Shown: positions 9,030 to 18,645, counted from the stretch's first letter. The stretch is 64,000 bases of DNA from Mycobacterium mantenii (GCF_010731775.1 NZ_AP022590.1:4030001-4094000); one strand, 5' to 3'. A program made the numbers and translations. Notes: generated by a model from the sequence alone, not told the origin.

Positions 9030-11018
9030 GTGACGAATACGGCCATCCGCTCGGGCATCGACCTGAGCTTTGTCGACGACAGCATCCGCCCCCAAGACGA
9101 CCTGTTCGGGCACGTCAACGGCCGCTGGCTGGCCGAACACGAGATCCCGGCGGACCGGGCGACCGACGGAGCCTTCCGGCAGCTGTACGACCGCGCCGAA
9201 GAACAGGTGCGCGATCTGATCGTCGAGGCCAGCGAGCAGGGTTCGGCCGCCGGGGACGCCGACGCGCAGCGCATCGGCGACCTTTACGCCAGCTTCCTCG
9301 ACGAGGACACCGTGCAGCGCCGCGGCGTGCAGCCGCTGCGCGACGAGCTGGCCGTGATCGACGACGCCGCCGATGCCGACGCGCTGGCCCGGGCCATCGG
9401 CGCCCTGCAGCGCACCGGCGCGGGCGGCGGCGTCGGGGCGTATGTGGACACCGACGCCAAGAACTCGGCCCGCTACCTGGTGCACTTCACCCAGTCCGGC
9501 CTCGGGTTGCCCGACGAGTCCTACTACCGCGAGGAACGGCACGCCGAGGTACTGGACGCCTATCCGGCGCACATCGCCCGGATGTACGGCCTGGTGTTCG
9601 GCGGTGGGCCGGAAGACCACATCCAGACCGCCGACCGCATCGTCGCGCTGGAGGCCAAACTGGCCGAGGCGCACTGGGATGTGGTCAAGCGCCGCGACGC
9701 CGACCTCACCTACAACCTGCGCACATTCGGCACGCTTCGCGAGGAATCGGTGGGCTTCGACTGGGCCGGCTGGGCCACCGCGCTCGGCGTCAGTCCCGAG
9801 TCCCTCGCGGAAGTGATTGTGCGCCAACCAGATTACCTGCGTACCTTCGCCGAGTTGTGGCGCAACGAAGACCTGGAGGTGTGGAAGAGCTGGGCGCGGT
9901 GGCGGTTGATCCGGGCGCGGGCCGCCTGGCTGACCGACGAGCTGGTATCCGCGGACTTCGACTTCTACGGCCGCCTGCTGACCGGGGCCGAGCAGATCCG
10001 GGACCGGTGGAAGCGCGCGGTGTCGCTGGTCGAGAGCCTGATGGGCGACGCCGTCGGAAAGCTTTATGTGCAACGGCATTTCCCGCCCGGGGCGAAGGCC
10101 CGCATCGACGAGCTGGTCGCCAACCTGCGGGCCGCGTACCGGATGAGCATCAGCGACCTGGACTGGATGACGCCTCAGACCCGGGACCGCGCGCTGACCA
10201 AGCTGGAGAAGTTCACCGCCAAGGTCGGCTATCCCGCGAAGTGGCGTGACTACTCCGCGCTGGTGATCGACCGCGACGACCTCTACGGCAACGTTCAGCG
10301 CGGGTACGCGGTCAACCACGACCGCGAGCTGGCCAAGCTCGGCGGGCCGGTGGACAAAGACGAGTGGTTCATGACGCCGCAGACGGTCAACGCCTACTAC
10401 AACCCCGGGATGAACGAAATAGTCTTCCCGGCAGCCATTTTGCAGCCGCCGTTCTTCGACGCCGAGGCCGACGACGCGGCCAACTACGGCGGCATCGGCG
10501 CGGTGATCGGGCACGAGATCGGCCACGGCTTCGACGACCAGGGCGCCAAATACGACGGCGACGGCAACCTGGTGGACTGGTGGACCGACGCCGACCGAAA
10601 CGAATTCGGCGCCCGCACAAAGGCTCTCATCGAGCAGTACGATGCCTACACGCCGCGGGCCCTATCGAGCGGCCACCACGTCAACGGCGCCTTCACCGTC
10701 GGGGAGAACATCGGTGACCTGGGTGGCCTGTCGATCGCGCTGCTGGCCTACCAGTTGTCGCTGAACGGCCAGCCCGCTCCGGTCATCGACGGCCTCACCG
10801 GCGTGCAGCGCGTGTTCTACGGCTGGGCCCAGGTGTGGCGCACCAAATCCCGTGACGCGGAAGCGATCCGGCGCCTGGCGGTGGATCCGCACTCGCCCCC
10901 GGAGTTCCGCTGCAACGGCGTGCTGCGCAACATGGACGCGTTCTACGACGCCTTCGACGGCGCCGATGCGGGCGCGCTGTTCTTGGAGCCGCAGCGCCGG
11001 GTCAAGATTTGGAACTGA
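9030..11018 (+). CDS. zmp1: Zinc metalloprotease Zmp1 (peptidase M13)
   Basis: A 662-residue neprilysin-family endopeptidase. The N-terminal M13 domain (about 20-385) is followed by the catalytic domain with HEIGH at residues 495-499 and ENIGDLGG supplying the third zinc ligand. NAYYNPGMNEIVFPA, the substrate-binding strand, is intact. It ends in VKIW-N, as the family does. No signal peptide is evident, as in M. tuberculosis Zmp1 (Rv0198c), which affects phagosome maturation. The start is GTG 9030 with GGAAGG about 10 bases upstream. Its 3' end overlaps the convergent oxidoreductase gene by 17 bases. Confidence 0.95.
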   Translation: MTNTAIRSGIDLSFVDDSIRPQDDLFGHVNGRWLAEHEIPADRATDGAFRQLYDRAEEQVRDLIVEASEQGSAAGDADAQRIGDLYASFLDEDTVQRRGVQPLRDELAVIDDAADADALARAIGALQRTGAGGGVGAYVDTDAKNSARYLVHFTQSGLGLPDESYYREERHAEVLDAYPAHIARMYGLVFGGGPEDHIQTADRIVALEAKLAEAHWDVVKRRDADLTYNLRTFGTLREESVGFDWAGWATALGVSPESLAEVIVRQPDYLRTFAELWRNEDLEVWKSWARWRLIRARAAWLTDELVSADFDFYGRLLTGAEQIRDRWKRAVSLVESLMGDAVGKLYVQRHFPPGAKARIDELVANLRAAYRMSISDLDWMTPQTRDRALTKLEKFTAKVGYPAKWRDYSALVIDRDDLYGNVQRGYAVNHDRELAKLGGPVDKDEWFMTPQTVNAYYNPGMNEIVFPAAILQPPFFDAEADDAANYGGIGAVIGHEIGHGFDDQGAKYDGDGNLVDWWTDADRNEFGARTKALIEQYDAYTPRALSSGHHVNGAFTVGENIGDLGGLSIALLAYQLSLNGQPAPVIDGLTGVQRVFYGWAQVWRTKSRDAEAIRRLAVDPHSPPEFRCNGVLRNMDAFYDAFDGADAGALFLEPQRRVKIWN

Positions 11019-13254
11019 CGCCGCCGGCCACCTGGGCGGCCTCAATCCGGGCGGGCACGTGCTTGTGCCACGGCGTGCCCGCGTAGGGCTCGCGCCATTC
11101 CGTCGAGGTGAGCACGTTCGGTGCGACACCGGGAGTGACGGTGCGGCCGTCGTCGCCGACGTAGTCCAGCCCGAACCCGTTGGGCAGGGCCGCATGACCG
11201 GCGAGCATGGTCTCGGTGATCTCGACGGTGGCCTCGGCGCTGCCGGCCGCGGTGCTGATGCGCGCCCGGCATCCGTCGACGAGCCCCAGGGCCTGGGCGT
11301 CCTCGACGCTGATCCGCAGTGCGCCGTCGGCGTCGCGTTTGCGCCAGGTGGGGTCGCGGAAGATGTCGTTGGCGGTATAAGCGCGCCGCTCCCCCACCGA
11401 CAGCACGATCGGGAAATCCGGCGTGGTGAGCCGGGTCGGCGTGCGCGTCAGCGCCCCCAATTCGTCGAGCATGGCGGGGATTTCCAGCGCGATCTTGCGG
11501 TCGGGGTGGCCGATCAACGCGAAATCGTCCTCGTAGTTGTGCACGGTGAACGTCACCCCCGACGGGGTGTCCAGGATCGCGTCGAACAGCGCGTTGCCGT
11601 CGACATGCCCGGCGCGCCGCACCGCGTCCGGATAGCTCAGGGCGGTCTTCTGGGCGAGGCCCCACAGGGCGGCCGCGCCGCGCAATCCGTCCGGCAGTGT
11701 CGGTCCGAGCGTCTCGTAGAGGATGTACGGAAGTAGCTGCGCCACAGTCGGATTGGTGGCCACCGCGGACAGGAACGCCTCGGTGTAGGCCTGCCGGCCG
11801 TTTTGTGCGGCGTCGTGCAATGGCCGCAGATCCGCGTCGTCCAGCACGCCGAGCGCCCGCACCAGCCGCGCCCAGATCTCGGGTTCGGGCAGGGTTCCCG
11901 GCAGGGGCTCCATCAGCGGGCGGCGCAGCTGGAAGGTGTTGTGCGGAAATTCCAGGTTGAAGAAGGTGGCTTCCGGCTTCTCGAATTGCGAGGCGGCGGG
12001 CAGCACATAGTGTGCGAGCCTGGCGGTCTCGGTCATCGCGACGTCGATGACCACCATCAGCTCCAACGCCTGGAAAGCCTCGCGGCAGGCGGCCGAGTTC
12101 GCCAGCGAGTGTGCGGGATTGCTGCTTTCCACGATCATGGCGCGGAAGCGGTCCGGGTGGTCGGTGAGGATCTCCTCGGGCACCACATTGCTGGGCACCA
12201 GTCCGGAGATGATCGGGGCACCGGTCACCGGCGTGCGGCCGGAGAACTGGCCGAACAGCGGCGCGAACGACGAATGCAGGTGCTGGCCACCCTTTTTCGC
12301 GAAGTTGCCGGTGAACACCCAGAGCAATTTGTTCAGGTAGGAGCACAGCGTGCTGTTGGGTGCCTGCTGCACTCCGAGGTCTTCGAACACCGACACGCTG
12401 GCCGCGGTGCCGATCCGCCGCGCCGCCGCGCGCAGCAATTCCTCGTCGACCCCGCAATGCTGCGCGTAGCCGGCCACCGGCACCTCGCGCAGCGCGGCCC
12501 GCACGGCATCGGCGCCGCGCACGTGTTCGGCGAGAAACGTTTCGTCACAGAGGTTTTCCTGGACGAGGATGGCGGCGAGCGCGGCCAGGCACCACGCGTC
12601 GGTGCCGGGCAGCACCCGCAGGTGGAAGTCGGACATCTTGGCGGTATCGGTGACGACGGGGTCGATGACGATCATCGAGCGGGCCGGGTCCTTGGCGATC
12701 TCGTTGAGCACCACCCGGGCCCGCGGGAAGCTCTGCGACATCCACGGGTTCTTCCCGACGAACACCGCCACCTCGGCGTGCTCGAATTCGCCCCGGGTGT
12801 GACCGCCGTACAACTGGCCGTCGATCCAGGACTCGCCGGTTTTCTCCTGCGCCAGCGCATTCGAGCGGTAGCGCGAACCCAAGGCCTTCAAGAAGGCGCC
12901 GCTGTAGGCCCCGCCCAGGTGGTTGCCCTGCCCGCCGCCGCCGTAGTAGAAGATCTTGTCGCCGCCGTAGCTGTCGCGGATGTGCTTGAACCCCTCGGCG
13001 ATCTCGACAATCGCGGTGTCCCAATCGATCTCCTCGTAGCTGCCGTCGGCGCGGCGGCGCAGTGGAGAGGTCAGCCGGGCGCGGCTGTTCTGATAGTGGT
13101 TGAGCCGCAACGCCTTGTTGCAGGTGTAGCCCTGCGACGCCGGATGCGCCTTGTCGCCGCGGATGCGGGCGAGCCGGCGGTCCTCGACTTGGACGACGAT
13201 GCCGCAGTTGCACTCACAGAGGATGCAGGCCGTGGACTTCCATTCACCGGTCAT
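11002..13254 (-). CDS. Molybdopterin-dependent oxidoreductase (Rv0197-like)
   Basis: A 750-residue protein of the formate dehydrogenase/DMSO reductase superfamily. The N-terminal cysteine cluster (ACILCECNCGIVV ... GYTCNKAL) would bind a 4Fe-4S centre. The molybdopterin domains follow (about 55-590; FYYGGGGQGNHLGG, FVGKNPWMSQSFP), then a C-terminal molydopterin-dinucleotide-binding domain (about 640-740; SVGERRAYTANDIFRDP). There is no Tat signal, so it is probably cytoplasmic. The start ATG overlaps the stop of the upstream TetR gene (ATGA), so the regulator and enzyme form one transcript. The substrate is unknown. Confidence 0.9.
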   Translation of the reverse strand: MTGEWKSTACILCECNCGIVVQVEDRRLARIRGDKAHPASQGYTCNKALRLNHYQNSRARLTSPLRRRADGSYEEIDWDTAIVEIAEGFKHIRDSYGGDKIFYYGGGGQGNHLGGAYSGAFLKALGSRYRSNALAQEKTGESWIDGQLYGGHTRGEFEHAEVAVFVGKNPWMSQSFPRARVVLNEIAKDPARSMIVIDPVVTDTAKMSDFHLRVLPGTDAWCLAALAAILVQENLCDETFLAEHVRGADAVRAALREVPVAGYAQHCGVDEELLRAAARRIGTAASVSVFEDLGVQQAPNSTLCSYLNKLLWVFTGNFAKKGGQHLHSSFAPLFGQFSGRTPVTGAPIISGLVPSNVVPEEILTDHPDRFRAMIVESSNPAHSLANSAACREAFQALELMVVIDVAMTETARLAHYVLPAASQFEKPEATFFNLEFPHNTFQLRRPLMEPLPGTLPEPEIWARLVRALGVLDDADLRPLHDAAQNGRQAYTEAFLSAVATNPTVAQLLPYILYETLGPTLPDGLRGAAALWGLAQKTALSYPDAVRRAGHVDGNALFDAILDTPSGVTFTVHNYEDDFALIGHPDRKIALEIPAMLDELGALTRTPTRLTTPDFPIVLSVGERRAYTANDIFRDPTWRKRDADGALRISVEDAQALGLVDGCRARISTAAGSAEATVEITETMLAGHAALPNGFGLDYVGDDGRTVTPGVAPNVLTSTEWREPYAGTPWHKHVPARIEAAQVAGGVSSKS

Positions 13255-13832
13255 TTCGGGACGTCCTTTCTGGTCGCCTCGGCCAGCAGCAGGTCGCGTA
13301 GCTGGCGGTGCACGACGTCAAGCGGGGTGAGGTCGCGGCGCACCCGGGCCAGCACGATCGCGCCCTCGAGCGCGGTGGTGGCCAGCACCGCCAAGTCGTG
13401 CGCCCGCTGCGGCGATATCCCGTCGGCGATGAACCGGGCGGTGATCAGGTCGGACCAGCGGTCGAAGACCGCCGCTGCGCGCTCGACGACCGGCGCCATC
13501 CGCTCCTCCTCGCCGGCTTCGACGGAGACCGCCACAATGGGGCAGCCCGCGCGGAAATCGGTGTCGAGCAGCTGCCGTCGGTACTTGTCGATCAACGTGT
13601 CCATCAGCTGCAGCCCGTCGTCCGCGCCGGCGATGAGCGCGGCGACATGGTCGCCGGCGTAGTCCACGGCCTCGCAGAGCAGCTGCGTGCGCCCGCCGGG
13701 GAAGTAGTGATACGCCGACCCGCGCGGCGCGCCGCTGTGCTCGAGCACGTCCGAGATGGCGGTGGCGCGCGCGCCCCGCTCCCTGATCAACAGCGCGGCA
13801 GAAACGACCATCCGCTCGCGTGGACTGCGCAT
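13251..13832 (-). CDS. TetR-family regulator (Rv0196-like)
   Basis: 193 residues. The N-terminal TetR helix-turn-helix spans about residues 4-52 (ERMVVSAALLIRERG ... GAPRGSAYHYFPGG), and the C-terminal ligand domain is of the TetR_C type. ATG 13832 is preceded by GAGGAG at good spacing. It is the first gene of a two-gene unit with the molybdopterin oxidoreductase. A perfect palindrome 23-42 bases upstream of its start is the likely autoregulatory operator. The inducer is unknown. Confidence 0.88.
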   Translation of the reverse strand: MRSPRERMVVSAALLIRERGARATAISDVLEHSGAPRGSAYHYFPGGRTQLLCEAVDYAGDHVAALIAGADDGLQLMDTLIDKYRRQLLDTDFRAGCPIVAVSVEAGEEERMAPVVERAAAVFDRWSDLITARFIADGISPQRAHDLAVLATTALEGAIVLARVRRDLTPLDVVHRQLRDLLLAEATRKDVPK

Positions 13833-13854
13833 CGGCGCTCCTCAGGTCGACAGC

Positions 13855-13874
13855 TATGTATGATGCTATACATA
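13855..13874. promoter_or_regulatory. Probable TetR operator (perfect 7-6-7 palindrome)
   Basis: TATGTAT and ATACATA flank a 6-base spacer directly upstream of the TetR gene. Perfect symmetry, size and position fit an autoregulatory TetR-family operator. AT-rich sequence is rare in this genome, which makes chance symmetry less likely. Confidence 0.65.
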
Positions 13875-13921
13875 ATTCGCTGGGCCGGCGAAACCCCGCG
13901 CCGCAACGTCCTGACGGCAAG

Positions 13922-13965
13922 ACGCAGAATCGCCCAATTCCACTGACGAATGGGCGATTCTGCGT
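13922..13965. terminator. Long hairpin downstream of the L,D-transpeptidase gene
   Basis: A perfect 15-bp stem (13922-13936 with 13951-13965, ACGCAGAATCGCCCA and its complement) closes a 14-base loop. It starts 14 bases after the transpeptidase stop and lies just before the TetR promoter region. There is no U-tract, as is common for mycobacterial intrinsic-type hairpins. It could act as a terminator or as an mRNA 3'-end stabiliser. Confidence 0.6.
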
Positions 13966-13978
13966 TAAGGGTGCGGGG

Positions 13979-15019
13979 CTAGTTCATCCAGTCGGCGGAG
14001 CCGTCGTTCTTCTTGTAATTGCCGCCGCTGGAATTCTTCACCACGATCGGGTCACCCGGACCGAAGTTGTCGAAGAACCACTTGGCGTTGGTGGGGCTGA
14101 TGTTGATGCAGCCGTGGCTGACGTCGCGCTTGCCCTGGTCGTCCACCGACCATGGCGCGCTGTGCACGTAGTCGCCGACGTTGTCGAAGCGGACCGCGTC
14201 CTCCACCGTCACTTTGTAGCCGTAGGTCGAGTTGACCGGCACCCCATAGGTCGAGGAGTCCATCACCACCGACGCCTTCTTGTCCTGCACGTAATAGGTG
14301 CCGTTGGGGGTTTGGTGATTGCCCGACGTCATGCCCATCGACATCGGGAAGGTCTTCTCCACGGTGCCGTTGCGGGAGATGATCAGCTGGTGAGTCGCGT
14401 CGTCGGCCGTGGCGATCAGCGTGTCCCCGGTCTGAAAGGTGGACACGGTGCCACCGGCGTCAACGGTCACCGCGGTGTGCGCGGGCCAGAAATTGATTGG
14501 CCGCCAACGTAACTGGGTCGGGGTCATCCAGTAGAACTTGCCCGGTACCGGCGGGACCGACGAGACGTGCACGGCGCCGATGGCCGCGTCGGCGTTCTCG
14601 ACCGTTCCGGGGAAGTTGATGATGATCGGCTGGCCCACTCCGACGGTCGAGCCGCTCTTCGGGACGAATGATGGCGGCCCGAACGGCGCCGTGCCGGTGA
14701 ACGGCGTGTTGTTTTGCCCGTCGGCCGGGGCCGCGGCGGGTTGCGCCGCCGGGGGAAGCCAAGGCGGCGGCGCCAGCGGGTTGGGCGGCGGCGGGGCCGC
14801 CAGCGGGTCCGGCGGAGGCGGCGGCGCGAACGGATCGGGTGGCGCGGGCGGTCCGGGCGGAGCCGCGACCGCGCCCGGGTCGGCCGGAGCCGGGTCCGGA
14901 TCCGCCAGGGCGGGAGACGCACTCAGCACCAGCGCCAAGCCCACGACAGACGCCACGCCGGTGGCGTTCAGCGCGGCGAAGAGGCCCCTTCTGGTCCTGG
15001 CCTTCGTCCAGCCCGACAT
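13979..15019 (-). CDS. L,D-transpeptidase (Rv0192-like, YkuD domain)
   Basis: A 346-residue exported enzyme that would make 3-3 peptidoglycan cross-links. After a basic N-terminus and hydrophobic signal/anchor (about 14-38), a Pro/Ala-rich linker (about 40-115) leads to an Ig-like domain (about 120-215) and a C-terminal YkuD domain. The catalytic motif is SHGCINIS with Cys304. The trailing SADWMN end is typical of the family. ATG 15019 is chosen because GGAGGT lies exactly 6 bases upstream. It most resembles M. tuberculosis Rv0192. The long hairpin at 13922-13965 probably ends its transcript. Confidence 0.9.
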   Translation of the reverse strand: MSGWTKARTRRGLFAALNATGVASVVGLALVLSASPALADPDPAPADPGAVAAPPGPPAPPDPFAPPPPPDPLAAPPPPNPLAPPPWLPPAAQPAAAPADGQNNTPFTGTAPFGPPSFVPKSGSTVGVGQPIIINFPGTVENADAAIGAVHVSSVPPVPGKFYWMTPTQLRWRPINFWPAHTAVTVDAGGTVSTFQTGDTLIATADDATHQLIISRNGTVEKTFPMSMGMTSGNHQTPNGTYYVQDKKASVVMDSSTYGVPVNSTYGYKVTVEDAVRFDNVGDYVHSAPWSVDDQGKRDVSHGCINISPTNAKWFFDNFGPGDPIVVKNSSGGNYKKNDGSADWMN

Positions 15020-15025
15020 ATGCAT

Positions 15026-15031
15026 ACCTCC
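15026..15031 (-). promoter_or_regulatory. Shine-Dalgarno deciding the L,D-transpeptidase start
   Basis: On the minus strand GGAGGT is followed by six bases and ATG 15019. The nearby ATG at 15025 would directly abut the site, and further upstream ATGs have no comparable signal. Confidence 0.65.
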
Positions 15032-15136
15032 ACTCGTGTTCTCGACACAGTGTGGCATAGCGCCCGCGCCAGCTACCGTCACCGACGGTCGCGCGCGCCC
15101 CGGAAAGGGCCGTGATTACTGGGCTGAACTGGGCGG

Positions 15137-16369
15137 CTATGAATCGGGTGAGCTTGTCGGAGCAATCCCCAGCATCCGCCGGTTGGCCGCGATGCCGGCC
15201 AGCGCGACGGCCATCAGGGCCGCCGAGGCGGTCAGCATCAGCGTGACGCTGCGCTCGTAGAACAGGCCACCGGCCAGCGAGCCGGCCATGATGCCGACCT
15301 GGAAGGCGGTCACGTAGAAGCCCGACGCCCCGTCGGGGTCGTCGACCCCGTTGCGCATGGCGGCGGACTGCATCATCGGCGAGACCGCGGTGGCCATCGC
15401 CCCCCACAGCACGATGGCGGCGGTCCCGATCAGCGCGGTGGCGACGCCGGTCCGACCACCGAGCGCCAGCCCGGTCAGCACCACGAAGGCCGCCGTCAAC
15501 CCGGTCACGCACAGGATGACGGCGCTCTTGGGCCGATGGTCCAGCGGCCGCGCCACCAGCGGCAACGACAGCAGGCCGGCCAGTCCGTAGGCGGCCAGCA
15601 CCCAGGCCAGATTCGGTCCGCGCACACCGAGCACGTTGCGGATGATCTCGACGATGAACGTGTACGACACGAAGTGGCCGGTGACCGCGATCATCGCCAG
15701 CACGCTCACCATGATCAGGCGGGGGTTGCGGTGGTGTCGCGAGCGCGGGCCCACGTGCGCGAGCTGGTCGGAGGTGAGCACCATCTCCGGCAGCATCAGC
15801 CGGGCCGCGACGGTGACGACGGCGGCCGCGACGGTGACGCACACGACGGCCAGGCGCCAGCCCCACATCAAGCTGAGGGCGGCGGTCAGCGGGCTGCCCA
15901 CCACCAGCGCGAGGCTGGTTCCGACGTAGATCGACATGGTGGCACGCCCGGCATGGCTCGGCGGCACCATCCGGGTCGCGATCGGTGCGATGACCGCCCA
16001 CAGCAGGCCGTGGGTGATCGCGCAGAGCACCCGCCCGGTGGCCAGCACCGCGAAATTGGGCGCCAGTGCCGAGATGACCTGCGAGGCGGTCAGGCAGGTC
16101 AGGCTGAGCATCAGCGCGCGCCGCCGCGGCCAATGCGCGGTCCAGCGCACCAGCGGAAACGTGGTCAGGGCCGCCACGAAGGCATACCAGGTCAACAGCG
16201 TTCCCACCGCGAACAAACTGACGTGCAGGTCGCGGGCGATGGCCGGCAGCGCGCCGACCGGCAAAATCTCAGCGGTGACGTAGGTGAAGGCGGCGGCCGC
16301 CAGCACAGCGAGCTGAGCCGCGATCCGTGGGGTCCACGTTCGCGCGGCAGCATTGGTCTCGGCAGTCAT
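15137..16369 (-). CDS. MFS drug-efflux-type transporter (Rv0191-like)
   Basis: A 410-residue protein with twelve predicted membrane helices. It carries the DHA1-family motif A-like loop after helix 2 (VRWTAHWPRRRAL) and the GRVLCAITHGLLWAVIAPIA helix of AraJ/Cml-type chloramphenicol and sugar-efflux pumps. ATG 16369 matches the expected N-terminus. A GTG at 16426, 8 bases after a TACGGT element, would add 19 residues and could be a leaderless start. It follows ricR on the same strand. Substrate unproven. Confidence 0.85.
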   Translation of the reverse strand: MTAETNAAARTWTPRIAAQLAVLAAAAFTYVTAEILPVGALPAIARDLHVSLFAVGTLLTWYAFVAALTTFPLVRWTAHWPRRRALMLSLTCLTASQVISALAPNFAVLATGRVLCAITHGLLWAVIAPIATRMVPPSHAGRATMSIYVGTSLALVVGSPLTAALSLMWGWRLAVVCVTVAAAVVTVAARLMLPEMVLTSDQLAHVGPRSRHHRNPRLIMVSVLAMIAVTGHFVSYTFIVEIIRNVLGVRGPNLAWVLAAYGLAGLLSLPLVARPLDHRPKSAVILCVTGLTAAFVVLTGLALGGRTGVATALIGTAAIVLWGAMATAVSPMMQSAAMRNGVDDPDGASGFYVTAFQVGIMAGSLAGGLFYERSVTLMLTASAALMAVALAGIAANRRMLGIAPTSSPDS

Positions 16370-16523
16370 GGCGTCTGTGTCGGCCGGACTACCCACTTCC
16401 TGGGTTGTCGCGCCTAATGCGATCACACTGCCTTACCGTACGGACCGCAACTACGCCTCCCCCTGAATCAGGGCCGAAACGCGGGTCTCAACTACGTCAC
16501 CGATGAGAAACGAATTCACCTCG

Positions 16524-16814
16524 TCAGGAACGGACCAGGCGCGCGATGGCGGCGGAGGCCTCGGCGAGCTTCTCGTCGGCCTCGTCGCCGCCCTCGGCGA
16601 CGGCGCGGGTGACGCAGTGGTTCAGGTGCTCGTCGAGCAAATTCAGGGCGACCGAACGCAGGGCGCTGTTGACGGCGCTGACCTGGGTGAGGACGTCGAT
16701 GCAGTACTTGTCTTCCTCGATCATCCGGGCGATGCCCCGCACCTGTCCCTCGATGCGTCGCAGCCGCTTGGCGTAGTTGTCCTTCTGCTGCGAGTACCCG
16801 TGGTCGTTCGTCAT
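16524..16814 (-). CDS. ricR: Copper-sensing repressor RicR (CsoR family)
   Basis: A 96-residue CsoR/DUF156 protein. The Cu(I) ligands fit the C-H-C pattern: Cys in DKYCIDVL, then His and Cys in LDEHLNHCV. No DNA-binding HTH is expected, since the family uses its four-helix bundle. A RicR-type operator (16871-16887) overlaps the ricR promoter, and a second copy lies before mymT. In M. tuberculosis RicR (Rv0190) represses itself, mymT and other copper-protection genes until Cu(I) binds. It is divergent from ilvD. Confidence 0.93.
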   Translation of the reverse strand: MTNDHGYSQQKDNYAKRLRRIEGQVRGIARMIEEDKYCIDVLTQVSAVNSALRSVALNLLDEHLNHCVTRAVAEGGDEADEKLAEASAAIARLVRS

Positions 16815-16870
16815 CCGTCACCCCTGCTCATTCGCCCGCCCTGCGGCGGCAGCACGCCGAACTCCAGCTT

Positions 16871-16887
16871 ATACCCCATCGGGGTAT
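16871..16887. promoter_or_regulatory. RicR operator at the ricR promoter
   Basis: A perfect palindrome, ATACCCC-ATC-GGGGTAT. On the minus strand its end overlaps TATAAG, a good -10 for ricR, so bound RicR would block RNA polymerase. It shares the ATACCC...GGGTAT frame and the 17-bp length with the box at 27527-27543. Confidence 0.88.
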
Positions 16888-16932
16888 CACCCCGGGAATT
16901 GGGATCGCGACTGGCCAGCGCATACTTGAACG

Positions 16933-18645
16933 ATGCCCACCACCGATTCGGCCGCAACCCCCGACATCAAGCCGCGTAGTCGTGACGTCACCGACGGTCT
17001 GGAGAAGGCCGCCGCCCGGGGCATGCTGCGGGCCGTAGGCATGGGTGACGAGGACTTCGCCAAGCCGCAGATCGGGGTCGCCTCGTCGTGGAACGAGATC
17101 ACCCCGTGCAACCTGTCCCTGGACCGGCTCGCCAAGGCGGTCAAGGAGGGCGTGTTCGCCGCGGGCGGCTACCCGCTCGAGTTCTGCACCATCTCGGTGT
17201 CCGACGGCATCTCGATGGGCCACGAGGGGATGCACTTCTCGCTGGTGTCGCGCGAGGTGATCGCCGACAGCGTCGAGACGGTGATGCAGGCCGAACGCCT
17301 GGACGGGTCGGTGCTGCTGGCCGGCTGCGACAAGTCGCTGCCGGGGATGCTGATGGCCGCCGCACGGCTGGACCTCGCGTCGGTGTTCCTGTACGCGGGG
17401 TCGATCCTGCCCGGGGTGGCCAAGCTGTCCGACGGCAGCGAGCGCGAGGTGACCATCATCGACGCGTTCGAGGCGGTGGGCGCCTGCGCCCGCGGCCTGA
17501 TGCCCCGCGAGGACGTCGACGCCATCGAGCGCGCGATCTGTCCCGGTGAGGGCGCGTGCGGCGGCATGTACACGGCCAACACGATGGCCAGCGCCGCCGA
17601 GGCGCTCGGGATGTCGCTGCCTGGGAGCGCGGCGCCGCCGGCGACCGACCGCCGCCGCGACGGGTTCGCGCGGCGCAGCGGCCAGGCCGTCGTCGAACTG
17701 CTGCGGCGCGGCATCACCGCCCGCGACATCCTCACCCCGGAGGCGTTCGAGAACGCGATCGCGGTGGTGATGGCGTTCGGCGGCTCGACCAACGCGGTGC
17801 TGCATCTGCTGGCCATCGCCCACGAGGCCGAGGTCGAGCTGTCGCTCGACGATTTCAGCCGGATCGGTTCGAAGGTTCCGCACCTGGCCGACGTCAAGCC
17901 GTTCGGCCGCCACGTCATGTCCCACGTCGACCACATCGGCGGGGTGCCGGTGGTGATGAAGGCGCTGCTGGATGCCGGGCTGCTGCACGGCGACTGCCTG
18001 ACGGTGACCGGTGCGACGGTGGCCGAGAACCTGGCGAAGATCGCCCCGCCCGACCCGGACGGCAAGGTACTGCGCGCGCTGAGCAACCCCATCCACCCGA
18101 CCGGCGGGATCACCATCCTGCGCGGATCGCTGGCGCCCGAGGGTGCTGTGGTCAAGTCGGCCGGTTTCGAGTCCGATGTGTTCGAAGGCACCGCAAGGGT
18201 TTTCGACGGCGAGCGAGCCGCGCTGGACGCATTGGAGGACGGCACCATCACCCAGGGTGACGCCGTGGTGATCCGCTACGAGGGCCCCAAGGGCGGCCCC
18301 GGCATGCGGGAAATGTTGGCCATCACCGGCGCCATCAAGGGCGCCGGTCTGGGCAAGGGCGTGCTGTTGCTGACCGACGGCCGCTTCTCCGGCGGGACGA
18401 CCGGCCTGTGCGTCGGCCACATCGCCCCCGAGGCCGTCGACGCCGGTCCGATCGCCTTCCTGCGTGACGGCGACCGGATCCGTCTGGACGTGGCCAACCA
18501 CGTGCTCGACGTGGTGATCGATCCCGACGAATTCGATTCTCGGCGAAAGGATTTCACCCCCCCGGAGCCGCGCTACAGGACCGGTGTGCTGGCCAAGTAC
18601 GTGAAACTGGTCAGCTCGGCCGCGATCGGCGCGGTCTGCGGTTGA
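16933..18645 (+). CDS. ilvD: Dihydroxy-acid dehydratase
   Basis: A 570-residue enzyme that converts 2,3-dihydroxy-3-methylbutanoate (and the methylpentanoate analogue) to 2-oxo acids in valine, isoleucine and leucine synthesis, using an Fe-S cluster. Conserved cysteines are visible in [20 protein letters not shown] and [33 protein letters not shown] near the C-terminus is the substrate/metal signature. Length and ends match mycobacterial IlvD (Rv0189c). The last 29 bases of the gene recur at 25128-25156, at the far edge of the neighbouring accessory segment. Confidence 0.96.
   Translation: MPTTDSAATPDIKPRSRDVTDGLEKAAARGMLRAVGMGDEDFAKPQIGVASSWNEITPCNLSLDRLAKAVKEGVFAAGGYPLEFCTISVSDGISMGHEGMHFSLVSREVIADSVETVMQAERLDGSVLLAGCDKSLPGMLMAAARLDLASVFLYAGSILPGVAKLSDGSEREVTIIDAFEAVGACARGLMPREDVDAIERAICPGEGACGGMYTANTMASAAEALGMSLPGSAAPPATDRRRDGFARRSGQAVVELLRRGITARDILTPEAFENAIAVVMAFGGSTNAVLHLLAIAHEAEVELSLDDFSRIGSKVPHLADVKPFGRHVMSHVDHIGGVPVVMKALLDAGLLHGDCLTVTGATVAENLAKIAPPDPDGKVLRALSNPIHPTGGITILRGSLAPEGAVVKSAGFESDVFEGTARVFDGERAALDALEDGTITQGDAVVIRYEGPKGGPGMREMLAITGAIKGAGLGKGVLLLTDGRFSGGTTGLCVGHIAPEAVDAGPIAFLRDGDRIRLDVANHVLDVVIDPDEFDSRRKDFTPPEPRYRTGVLAKYVKLVSSAAIGAVCG
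18617..18645. repeat. 29-bp direct repeat, left copy (ilvD 3' end)
   Basis: This is the last 29 bases of ilvD including its TGA. The same sequence occurs at 25128-25156 in the same orientation with one T/C difference (18637 versus 25148). The homology starts and stops abruptly on both sides. It marks the left edge of the accessory segment. Confidence 0.9.

Noticed and set aside
8724-10526. 600-residue antisense frame over zmp1
   Set aside because: Same GC-bias artefact; zmp1 has an intact catalytic motif on the other strand.
14460-16133. 557-residue frame across the transpeptidase and MFS genes
   Set aside because: Arg/Ala-rich shadow frame of two well-supported genes on the same strand; no start signal or domain.
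16828-18501. 557-residue open frame antisense to ilvD
   Set aside because: It mirrors the third-position GC bias of ilvD, is His/Gln/Arg-rich with no domain, and ilvD is certain.
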